From the NCBI GenBank assembly GCA_028705905.1, contig JAQWCP010000091.1, positions 1-6,617 of the forward strand: a stretch of 6,617 bases of DNA, read 5' to 3'. A program made the translations under genes and the position numbers. This DNA is from Oscillospiraceae bacterium (GTDB lineage: Bacteria; Bacillota; Clostridia; Oscillospirales; Oscillospiraceae). Shown in pieces: positions 1 through 4,727 of the stretch. The notes under the pieces are model-generated. The model had not been told where the DNA came from. It worked only from the letters and a program-made list of their open reading frames with translations, and ran no database searches. Within the stretch, counting starts at the first letter, position 1; every line of letters starts with the position of its first letter.

Positions 1-1
1 G

Positions 2-646
2 GCAAAGCGGATGCAGATATTGCTGGAAGGCTGCGGCGTGTCTGTTGCCCTTACCAGGGCGGACGAACACACAGTGACATTAGAACGGCGGGTGAAGATT
101 GACAACGAAATTCAGAATTTGAATTTATTTGTCTCGCTCCACTCCAACGCTGCCGGGACGGGCGGTTGGGTGGACAGCGCCAGGGGGTATGTGATCTACA
201 CCTCCCAGGCCGGGCAGACAGCGGGGCGAAACATCGCCGCCCAGGCGGTTTTGAAGCGGGCGAAGGCTGCGGGAATCTTGATACGGGGCAGTGGCCTTGC
301 CCACAGCCTGTTTTATGTCTTGCGGCACACCACAGCCCCGGCCGTACTCATCGAGCACGGGTTCCACACCAGCCGGGAAGACGTGACCCTTTTAAAGACG
401 GACGCCTACCGGCAGAAACTGGCAGAGGCGAATGCCTGGGGGATCTGTGGCTTTTTGGGTGTTGGGTACGGAGAAGCCACGGAAACGTCATCCGCCGCAC
501 CCGAGCAGGCGGCGGTAGATGCGGCGGTGGACGCCCTTTCCCGGGTGGGCATCATCACCGCCCCGGGCTATTGGAAGGCGGGGGAATATTCTCAAGAAAA
601 TGTGCAGCATCTTTTGGTGAAAAGCGCCGCCGCTTTGCTCAAATAG
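2..646 (+). CDS. N-acetylmuramoyl-L-alanine amidase (phage endolysin), 5' partial
   Basis: This is a zinc-dependent peptidoglycan amidase of the Amidase_3 type, which cleaves the bond between N-acetylmuramic acid and L-alanine. The reading frame is open to the window edge, so the ATG at 11 is probably internal and the N-terminal part with the first zinc histidine is missing. Counting from that ATG, the visible domain shows the GxxVxLTR segment (about 9-16), the zinc-ligand motif SLHSNA (42-47) and the catalytic glutamate in IEHGFHTS (114-121, E115). A short tail of about 45 residues (about 165-210, with a GYWKAGEY segment) follows; similar tails occur in phage proteins of gut Firmicutes, from memory. 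The next gene is a holin 19 nt downstream, the standard lysis-cassette order. A host sporulation or autolysin amidase is possible in principle, but the neighbours favour phage. Confidence 0.9.
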   Translation, partial: AKRMQILLEGCGVSVALTRADEHTVTLERRVKIDNEIQNLNLFVSLHSNAAGTGGWVDSARGYVIYTSQAGQTAGRNIAAQAVLKRAKAAGILIRGSGLAHSLFYVLRHTTAPAVLIEHGFHTSREDVTLLKTDAYRQKLAEANAWGICGFLGVGYGEATETSSAAPEQAAVDAAVDALSRVGIITAPGYWKAGEYSQENVQHLLVKSAAALLK

Positions 647-665
647 TGTAACAGGAGGGGGAAGA

Positions 666-947
666 ATGGATTTTGGACTGACAGCAGTGGTGGCCATCAC
701 GGCCATCTGTTATTTGGTGGCACAGGGAGTAAAGCTCACAAAGCTGCCCAACCAGTGGCTACCGGTGCTTTGCGGTTTTTGCGGCGGGCTGTTGGGGGTT
801 TTGGGTTATTATACCACGCCCTCGTACCCGGCAGAGGAATTGCTGACAGCGATCGCAGTCGGGATTCAGAGCGGCCTTGCGGCCACCGGCGCGCACCAGC
901 TGATGTTCCAATTGCAGCACACAAAAGAGAAGGAGGAAGAGAAGTGA
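666..947 (+). CDS. Phage holin (Hol44 / holin superfamily V-like)
   Basis: This 93-residue membrane protein probably forms the inner-membrane lesion that releases the endolysin. It has a hydrophobic segment at about residues 3-20, a second at about 32-50 that is rich in glycine (CGFCGGLLGVLGYY), and a third weaker one at about 58-80 (AIAVGIQSGLAATG). It ends in a highly charged KEKEEEK tail, as holins do. The pattern, with LPNQWLPVLCG before the second helix and AVGIQSGLAATG after it, matches my memory of the Phage_holin_5_2 family of clostridial phages. The start is fixed by AGGAGG at 653-658, seven bases before the ATG. The stop overlaps the GTG of the next gene, indicating translational coupling. 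Confidence 0.85.
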   Translation: MDFGLTAVVAITAICYLVAQGVKLTKLPNQWLPVLCGFCGGLLGVLGYYTTPSYPAEELLTAIAVGIQSGLAATGAHQLMFQLQHTKEKEEEK

Positions 948-1159
948 ACCCGGAAATTATCGTGGCCCTGCTGTCTCTTTTCGGGACCCTTTGCGGATCC
1001 CTCGCCGGCGTGCTGGTGTCGAATAAGCTGACCAATTACCGGCTGGAGCAACTGGAACACGTGGTGGAGGAGCTGCGGGGCGTGAAGGAGCGTGTCACCG
1101 TGGTGGAGCAGTCTGCCAAGTCTGCCCACAAACGGATCGACGCGTTTTCAAACAAATGA
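944..1159 (+). CDS. Small membrane-anchored coiled-coil phage protein in the lysis cassette
   Basis: This 71-residue protein has an N-terminal transmembrane helix (about 4-25, IIVALLSLFGTLCGSLAGVL) followed by a soluble charged stretch with heptad-like leucine/valine spacing (about 30-66), which suggests a coiled coil. I chose the GTG at 944 because AAGGAGG (930-936) precedes it by seven bases and it overlaps the holin stop codon (GTGA, 944-947). An in-frame ATG at 755 would lie entirely inside the holin gene and is unlikely. The NKLTNYRLEQLE motif is common in small Firmicutes phage proteins next to holins, from memory, and they resemble XhlA, which assists phage lysis. A second holin, holin partner or antiholin role is inference; the function is unproven. 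Confidence 0.8.
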   Translation: MNPEIIVALLSLFGTLCGSLAGVLVSNKLTNYRLEQLEHVVEELRGVKERVTVVEQSAKSAHKRIDAFSNK

Positions 1160-1190
1160 TTGCCCCACGGGGTAAGGACAAGGAGAAACA

Positions 1191-2210
1191 ATGACACAGG
1201 AACAGATCAAACGGCAAATGGCCCAGAATTCTGCCGACTGGCATGCGGTGGACGACGCGGGTAAGGAGAGACTCCATGCGGCCAACGTACAACTGGCCGC
1301 TCGATTGGATACCCTCACTGGGGGTGCATCCGGCTTTGACAGCGGCACGGGAAAATGGAATCTGTCCCGGTCTGGGCAGGACACCCCCCGGTACCAGGCA
1401 GCCACACTCACAGGTGCAACGAACCAGTCCTCTTATTTGCAGCAGATGTATGCGGTAAAGACAGAAAGCGCCCTGGCAGATTTGAAGGGTGCATATGAGC
1501 AGAACGTACTGGACCTGGACCATACAGAGACACAGCTGGCACCGACGTACCAGACGGCCCGAAACCAGACGGCGGCAGCCTCTGCGGTGGGAAAACGAAA
1601 TTTTGCAGAATATGCCGCGGCCCGCGGCTTGGGCTCCGGCGCTTCCGCCCAGGCAGAGCTGTCCCGCGGGATTACGCTTCAGGGGAACTTGGCATCACTC
1701 AACCAGTCGGAGGCGGCGGATCGATCTGAGATTCAGCTCCAGCGGTCTAAACTGCTGTCGGAATATAACAACGCCATCGCCAAGGCGAAGGCGTCTGGGA
1801 ATGGGGAATTGGCGTCGGCACTGTATCAGGAAATGACCCGGTTGGACGAAGCCATGATGCAAACAGAGCTGAACCAGTCGGATTTGGATTACAAAGCGTA
1901 TCAGTCAGATCTGACGGCCCAGCGACACCAGATCGACGACGCCCACTGGGAGCATGAACAGGATCATCAGGCAGGGCGGGATCAAATCGAGGATCAGCGG
2001 TACGAGGATGAGACAAATTACCAGCGCCAGCAGGATGCGCTGAAATGGGCCAGAGAAACCAACCAAAAGGCCTTTGACAACGCCATGGCAAAGTGGAAAA
2101 CGCTGGGGTACCTGGATGCGGCCAGCGCCAAGGTGCTGGGCCTGCCGGAAGGCACCCGCACCTCGGCCCAGATCTACCAGACTGCCCGGATCATTGCCAT
2201 GCAGCGGTAA
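1191..2210 (+). CDS. Phage-associated helical Gln/Ala-rich protein, unknown function
   Basis: A 339-residue soluble protein with no signal peptide or membrane segment. The N-terminal block (about 1-38, QIKRQMAQNSADWHAVDDAG) resembles the start of a hypothetical family I recall from gut Firmicutes prophages. A glycine-rich linker (43-55) follows, then a very long predicted helical region (about 83-300) rich in Gln, Ala, Asp and Glu. That region is broken by a small Gly/Ala patch (145-155, RGLGSGASAQA) and has several Asp/Glu/His/Gln-rich stretches around 245-285. The last 39 residues form a separate element (KWKTLGYLDAASAKVLGLPEGTRT). The start is supported by CAAGGAG (1179-1185), five bases upstream. 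It follows the lysis genes on the same strand with a 31-nt gap. A virion structural or ejected internal protein is a guess; no enzymatic motif is visible. Confidence 0.75.
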   Translation: MTQEQIKRQMAQNSADWHAVDDAGKERLHAANVQLAARLDTLTGGASGFDSGTGKWNLSRSGQDTPRYQAATLTGATNQSSYLQQMYAVKTESALADLKGAYEQNVLDLDHTETQLAPTYQTARNQTAAASAVGKRNFAEYAAARGLGSGASAQAELSRGITLQGNLASLNQSEAADRSEIQLQRSKLLSEYNNAIAKAKASGNGELASALYQEMTRLDEAMMQTELNQSDLDYKAYQSDLTAQRHQIDDAHWEHEQDHQAGRDQIEDQRYEDETNYQRQQDALKWARETNQKAFDNAMAKWKTLGYLDAASAKVLGLPEGTRTSAQIYQTARIIAMQR

Positions 2211-2222
2211 AACGGAGGCTCC

Positions 2223-2351
2223 ATGGGGGGCAAGGCCATCCGCCCAGAGGCGGGCTTTGCCCGGGGTGGTTGGCCCCCCTGTGACCCGGTATCGGCAACG
2301 GAAAAGGCCCGCCAAAGGGATTTCAACTTAGGGATTTACGAAAACAAGTAA
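2223..2351 (+). CDS. Possible small ORF, 42 aa, hypothetical
   Basis: An ATG at 2223 follows CGGAGG (2213-2218) by four bases, 12 nt after the previous stop, and runs 42 codons to TAA at 2349-2351. The product would be basic and Pro/Gly-rich with no recognised domain. Its DNA is packed with GC-rich inverted repeats, so the open frame may be chance over a structured 3' region. Spacing to the Shine-Dalgarno sequence is short but acceptable. I do not recognise the protein. Confidence 0.3.
   Translation: MGGKAIRPEAGFARGGWPPCDPVSATEKARQRDFNLGIYENK
2225..2279 (+). repeat. GC-rich nested inverted repeats after the phage operon
   Basis: GGGGGGC (2225-2231) can pair with GCCCCCC (2273-2279). Inside lie CCGCC/GGCGG (2240-2244/2249-2253) and, as an alternative, GGGC/GCCC (2252-2255/2259-2262). 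There is no following T-run, so it is not a canonical intrinsic terminator. It could protect the 3' end of the phage transcript or act as a weak pause. Confidence 0.45.
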
Positions 2352-2386
2352 ATTTTTGACTGACCCTCTTCAAGTGGAGGCTTGAA

Positions 2387-2432
2387 ATAAAAGACTGCAC
2401 CGAAGGATAATACCTTTAGTGCAATCTTTTAT
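2387..2432. terminator. Probable bidirectional intrinsic terminator
   Basis: A 14-bp stem pairs ATAAAAGACTGCAC (2387-2400) with GTGCAATCTTTTAT (2419-2432), with one C/A mismatch at 2395/2424. A nested AAGG/CCTT stem (2403-2406/2413-2416) has a six-base loop. The A-rich 5' arm and T-rich 3' arm let it work on either strand. It is the first strong hairpin after the phage genes. A smaller TTCAAG/CTTGAA hairpin (2369-2374/2381-2386) lies immediately before it. I recall similar GACTGCAC...GTGCAGTC palindromes recurring in Clostridia genomes, so it may also be a dispersed repeat. Confidence 0.65.
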
Positions 2433-2490
2433 ATTTCTTCAACGTTATTATATTATTGATAACTGATAAATGGCGTTTTTCCTAACCATC

Positions 2491-2620
2491 TGTGAATGTC
2501 AACGAAAAAGTTTACCACATGATCACGAATTTGTTTGCCGCTCGTGATCATGAAAAAGTTTACTACTTTAGAGATTATGAGCATGGAATTGTTTACCATT
2601 TATGCTCCAATTAGGGTACA
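2491..2620 (-). mobile_element. Isolated terminal region of an IS21-family-like element (remnant)
   Basis: Read on the minus strand from 2620, the segment starts TGTACCCTAA and contains four direct repeats of a GTAAAC-TTC unit. On the plus strand these are GGAATTGTTTACC (2585-2597), GAAAAAGTTTACTAC (2552-2566), GAATTTGTTTGCCGC (2527-2541) and GAAAAAGTTTACCAC (2504-2518). The GTTT cores are spaced 33, 25 and 23 bases apart. IS21-family ends characteristically start with TG and carry several internal direct transposase-binding repeats. No istA or istB reading frame is present, so only one end remains, or this is a small non-autonomous derivative. Its outer edge at 2620/2621 coincides with the break in the neighbouring pseudogene. 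Family assignment is from architecture and memory. Confidence 0.6.
2518..2552. repeat. Perfect 11-bp inverted repeat inside the IS-like end
   Basis: CATGATCACGA (2518-2528) is exactly complementary to TCGTGATCATG (2542-2552), with a 13-base spacer that contains one of the GTTTGCC units. A smaller GAGCAT/ATGCTC pair (2580-2585/2602-2607) brackets another unit. These probably belong to the transposase-binding array. Confidence 0.8.
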
Positions 2621-2807
2621 TATCAATGCCCCCCATGATCCAACGCGCCCTTTTTGCCCGTTCCAGGTCTCGCAGGAACATGCCGAGAACCCAAAATAAA
2701 ACAACACCAAAAATGGTGATAAAAAACTGCTTGCCTAGTTCGTCGGGCGCCGCGGAGACACCACGGCAAAGTCTGGGGTCTTGAGGAAAAACGCGATGGT
2801 TTCCACA

Positions 2808-3206
2808 TCAAAGCCCGTGCACCGCAGCACGCACATAAACAAAAAAATACAGCCACATGAAGGAGCAAAGGCCGGGTTTCATCCGGGGCTCCTTCCGGCC
2901 GGTCATCTCTTCCCACTCCTGCTCCTGTTCCACATCGGTGGAGAGCAGCGCAAGCTCCATCCCGGCCAGGCTGATGATGTCGCCAGAATAAATCGGACAC
3001 TGCCCTTCCACCGGCCGGCCGTTGATGATCAGACCGCCCTTTGACCCGATTCCCGTGATACTCCAGCTCCCGTCGTCCGAACGGATGAGCACCGCGTGGC
3101 TCCTGGAAACAGTGGGGTAATTCAGCACGATGTCCGAGGAAGGGGCCCGACCGATGTTGTTTTCCCAGTGGCGAATAGGCAGGCGGGCGCCGTTGGGCAG
3201 GTCCAC
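2808..3206 (-). CDS. FHA-domain fragment (phosphothreonine-binding fold), downstream of an amber codon
   Basis: The 132-residue open stretch has a complete forkhead-associated core, a fold that binds phosphothreonine peptides. Residues IGRAPSSDIVL (18-28) carry the conserved GR, PTVSRSHAVL (31-40) has the SxxH signature, and SKGGLIINGRPV (55-66) has the conserved NG loop. A linker rich in Glu and Gln (92-105) follows, then a hydrophobic stretch (about 113-126) where the frame is lost. The GTG at 3206 has no Shine-Dalgarno sequence, which argues that this was once read through from the upstream anchor and is not a true start. Automated annotation may call it a separate FHA protein; I regard it as part of the pseudogene. 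Expression could still occur by amber suppression or reinitiation. Confidence 0.7.
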   Translation of the reverse strand: MDLPNGARLPIRHWENNIGRAPSSDIVLNYPTVSRSHAVLIRSDDGSWSITGIGSKGGLIINGRPVEGQCPIYSGDIISLAGMELALLSTDVEQEQEWEEMTGRKEPRMKPGLCSFMWLYFFVYVRAAVHGL

Positions 3207-3212
3207 ATAGGC

Positions 3213-3413
3213 CTAGATTTCCGGTTCTTTTTTCCAGATCAGCAGCGGCCGGGCCGCATGGAACAGGATCAAGCAGGCCAGCCCGGGCATCACCCAACGG
3301 ATCACCCAGGTGATCGTCTCGGTATACGGCACGGCTGTCTGCAGCAAGCCGAAAATGGTTTCTCCCAACTGCCCGATCCACGTTTGAACAAGTTCAAAAA
3401 ACTGCATATCCAT
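3213..3413 (-). pseudogene. N-terminal membrane-anchor fragment of the broken FHA gene
   Basis: Sixty-six residues with an amphipathic start (MQFFELVQTWIGQLGETIF) and one clear transmembrane helix (about 35-52, WVIRWVMPGLACLILFHA), ending KKEPEI before TAG. Start choice is between the ATG at 3413, too close to AAGGG (3416-3420), and the ATG at 3407, which has better spacing of eight bases. I favour 3407. The frame continues directly into the FHA domain after the amber codon, so this is the anchor of the same ancestral protein and not an independent small gene. Confidence 0.65.
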
Positions 3414-3471
3414 TTCCCTTTTATGTATTCGAATTGATCAAAATAAAAATGCGGATTGCTGTCTGTGCTTG

Positions 3472-3507
3472 ATGATACCAATGGCCACAAAGCGGCAGTG
3501 GTATCAT
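3472..3507. repeat. 9-bp inverted repeat, possible operator or hairpin
   Basis: ATGATACCA (3472-3480) is perfectly complementary to TGGTATCAT (3499-3507) across an 18-base loop. It sits in what would be the 5' leader of the minus-strand FHA gene. There is no T-run on either side, so a terminator is unlikely. Confidence 0.6.
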
Positions 3508-3511
3508 GTGT

Positions 3512-3527
3512 CGCCGCCCTGGCGGCG
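3512..3527. repeat. Tight GC hairpin
   Basis: CGCCGCC (3512-3518) and GGCGGCG (3521-3527) are perfectly complementary around CT. It has a very stable stem, but no adjacent T-run in the direction needed for either strand. It lies between two other dyads in the divergent intergenic region. Confidence 0.6.
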
Positions 3528-3549
3528 AGGAAAAAGCTTCAAATTCAAA

Positions 3550-3578
3550 GTATAATCACCGCGCTGCGGCTATTATAC
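3550..3578. repeat. Dyad with TATAAT boxes on both strands
   Basis: GTATAAT (3550-3556) pairs with ATTATAC (3572-3578), with an inner CCGC/GCGG stem (3559-3562/3566-3569). Each arm contains a perfect -10 hexamer, one per strand. The minus-strand copy has a fitting -35; the plus-strand copy does not. Confidence 0.65.
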
Positions 3579-3600
3579 CATAGGATGCACAGTGCGTTAA
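3572..3600 (-). promoter_or_regulatory. Probable promoter for the FHA pseudogene
   Basis: On the minus strand, TTAACG (3600-3595, four of six matches to TTGACA) and TATAAT (3577-3572) are separated by 17 bases. A TG one base upstream of the -10 makes an extended -10 element. The spacer overlaps a short dyad, GCACAGTGC (3587-3595). Transcription would start near 3565 and leave a leader of about 150 nt before the ATG at 3407. Confidence 0.5.
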
Positions 3601-3626
3601 AATGATCGGAAATTTGCCAAGACCTA

Positions 3627-3654
3627 TTGACAGAACTCATGCGCATGATATAAT
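3627..3654 (+). promoter_or_regulatory. Consensus sigma-A-type promoter with palindromic operator in the spacer
   Basis: TTGACA (3627-3632) and TATAAT (3649-3654) are both perfect hexamers with a 16-base spacer, pointing at the radical SAM gene. The last 12 spacer bases, TCATGCGCATGA (3637-3648), form a perfect palindrome that ends directly against the -10. Such placement is typical of repressor sites. The regulator is unknown; a metal- or cofactor-responsive repressor would fit the operon content but is inference. Confidence 0.75.
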
Positions 3655-3660
3655 TTAGCC

Positions 3661-3783
3661 ATGGTTATATGATAAAAAATATAACGCCATCTTCTTATGA
3701 CCGATATGTAGAAAGAAAGAGTTCGAATGCGGAGGGTCTGCCGGGAGGCAAAGGGTCTTTCGCATAGATGAAGGGGAAACGAA
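3661..3783 (+). promoter_or_regulatory. Structured 5' leader of the radical SAM operon
   Basis: About 120 nt lie between the predicted transcription start and the ATG. An imperfect hairpin joins ATGGTTATAT (3661-3670) to ATATAACGCCAT (3679-3690). Further on, ATGCG (3727-3731) can pair with CGCAT (3761-3765), enclosing a TGCC/GGCA hairpin (3739-3742/3747-3750) and two copies of AGGGTCT (3733-3739, 3752-3758). I see no TPP, FMN, cobalamin or other riboswitch core that I can name. The start codon has AAGGGG (3771-3776) seven bases upstream. A regulatory RNA role is a hypothesis. Confidence 0.35.
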
Positions 3784-4623
3784 ATGGAAACACTCCGGCA
3801 ATTGTTTGCGCTGGACGACCAGGCGCTTTTTGAGCGGGCCAGGGAGGCGGGGGCGAAGCGCCCTAAGGCATACTGGTCTCCCGTGGTTTTAAACGGTGCC
3901 TGCAAAACCGATCCGCCCTGCCGGCACTGCAAATGGGAAAGCTTCAAGAGTGGCCGGCCGGCCTTTGATGGGCGCAGGCCCATCGATCAGGTCCTCCAAT
4001 GCGCCGAAACAATGCGAAAGGCGGGGGCGACCCACCTTCTGGTTGCCTCCGGCTGGATGGGACATGAAATACCAGACTATTTCTGCGACTATATACGGGC
4101 AATCAAGTCCCGGTTTGACATGGAGGTGTACGGGCTGTTCGGTGCCGTCAGCGAGGCGTCTCTGCGGAGGCTGCGGGACGCGGGCATGGATGGCTATCAA
4201 TGCGGGCTGGAATCGCCGGACGAGGAAATTTACCGCTGGTTCCGGCCGGGGGGAGACTCCCTGGAGGACCGGATGCAGACCCTCAAAGCTGCCAAGCGCG
4301 CGGGCCTGAAAATTTGGAGCGGCCTGCTGCTGGGCTTCGGCCTCTCGGACGAGGCGGTCATCCGGGGGCTTGCATTTTTAAAGGAAATCGAGGCGGACTG
4401 GGTCGCCATTCAGCCGTTCGTGCCCTTTCCCCACACGCAGCTGCAGGCCGAAGACCCTACCAACCCCTACCGCTGGGCACGGATCATGGCCATCGCACGG
4501 CTGTGGGCGGGGGAGCAGACAAGCCTTGTGGCAACGGAAAACAGCGGAGCCTATCTCAATTTTATGGACTGGACCGGCGCTAACGCATTTTTCATTTTTC
4601 CTCAGGAGACCGGGCGGTCTTAG
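3784..4623 (+). CDS. Radical SAM protein, BioB/HydE-like, with CX5CX2C cluster motif
   Basis: A 279-residue cytosolic enzyme predicted to bind a [4Fe-4S] cluster and S-adenosylmethionine and to generate a 5'-deoxyadenosyl radical. The cluster ligands are C40, C46 and C49 in CKTDPPCRHC, a CX5CX2C spacing instead of the usual CX3CX2C; I recall the same unusual spacing for HmdB of [Fe]-hydrogenase cofactor synthesis. Other BioB-like features are ASGWM (about 88-92), YQCGLESPDEE (about 138-148), SGLLLGFGLSDEA (about 179-191), IQPFVPFPHTQL (about 209-220) and a C-terminal BATS-like portion with RWARIMAIARLW and TGANAFF. At 279 residues it is somewhat shorter than BioB and HydE. It is first in an operon with a metal-complex ABC importer, behind a consensus promoter. 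The substrate is unknown. It is unlikely to be biotin synthase, given the motif and the absence of biotin genes. Confidence 0.85.
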   Translation: METLRQLFALDDQALFERAREAGAKRPKAYWSPVVLNGACKTDPPCRHCKWESFKSGRPAFDGRRPIDQVLQCAETMRKAGATHLLVASGWMGHEIPDYFCDYIRAIKSRFDMEVYGLFGAVSEASLRRLRDAGMDGYQCGLESPDEEIYRWFRPGGDSLEDRMQTLKAAKRAGLKIWSGLLLGFGLSDEAVIRGLAFLKEIEADWVAIQPFVPFPHTQLQAEDPTNPYRWARIMAIARLWAGEQTSLVATENSGAYLNFMDWTGANAFFIFPQETGRS

Positions 4624-4659
4624 GCCAGCAAAGCCCGGGGCAAATACCTGTCAAACTCG

Positions 4660-4687
4660 CAATGCCGTATGAATCCGGTATTGTTTT
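4660..4687 (+). terminator. Weak intercistronic terminator or attenuator
   Basis: CAATGCCG (4660-4667) pairs with CGGTATTG (4676-4683), with one G-U pair and an eight-base loop, followed directly by TTTT and AT-rich DNA. The stem is short and the T-run only four bases, so partial termination or 3'-end processing between the enzyme and transporter genes is more likely than a complete stop. Confidence 0.5.
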
Positions 4688-4727
4688 AATATATATCTTC
4701 GAATTATTTGAAAAGTGAGGAAAAGAA

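Larger units (their letters stand above)
2621..3413 (-). pseudogene. Degraded membrane-anchored FHA protein, probable FHA-FtsW/RodA fusion remnant
   Basis: One minus-strand gene can be traced through several lesions. An N-terminal membrane segment (3413-3216) is followed in the same frame by an amber codon (3213-3215) and then an FHA domain (from 3212). The frame is then lost. Residues TGFDVETIAFFLKT are readable only in a shifted frame (about 2818-2777), and the original frame resumes from about 2759 with APDELGKQFF and two hydrophobic stretches ending in FLRDLERAKRARW. The coding sense stops at 2621, against the IS-like end. From memory, Oscillospiraceae encode large proteins with this order (anchor, FHA, membrane region, then FtsW/RodA-type domain) that act in cell-wall synthesis. 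The FtsW-type domain is absent here. The region before TGFDVET also looks shortened compared with that family, suggesting an internal deletion. Homology is from recollection; the lesions are seen directly. Confidence 0.75.

Noticed and set aside
755..943. N-terminal extension of the 71-aa coiled-coil protein to an ATG at 755
   Set aside because: It lies inside the holin gene in another frame, and a strong ribosome binding site sits before the GTG at 944.
2504..2620. CRISPR-like array, because of repeated GTTTACC units
   Set aside because: The units are short, diverge, and have uneven spacing (33, 25, 23 bases); they fit transposase-binding repeats better and no cas gene is present.
2623..3381. 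A 252-aa minus-strand open frame across the FHA region
   Set aside because: It is out of frame with the FHA and membrane signals, is Arg/Gly/Pro-rich and has no recognisable domain; it is a GC-driven shadow of the pseudogene.
3096..3437. A 113-aa plus-strand open frame opposite the FHA and anchor fragments
   Set aside because: There is no ribosome binding site or domain; it is a shadow of the minus-strand gene.
3511..3535. Intrinsic terminator at the GC hairpin 3512-3527
   Set aside because: The following bases on the plus strand are AGGAAAAAG, and there is no T-run after the stem on the minus strand either.
3721..3783. Cobalamin or other known riboswitch before the radical SAM gene
   Set aside because: I could not find a recognisable conserved core such as the cobalamin box; kept only as an unassigned structured leader.
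3784..4623. Biotin synthase (bioB) assignment
   Set aside because: The cluster motif is CX5CX2C, not CX3CX2C, and the neighbours are metal-complex transport genes with no biotin pathway genes.
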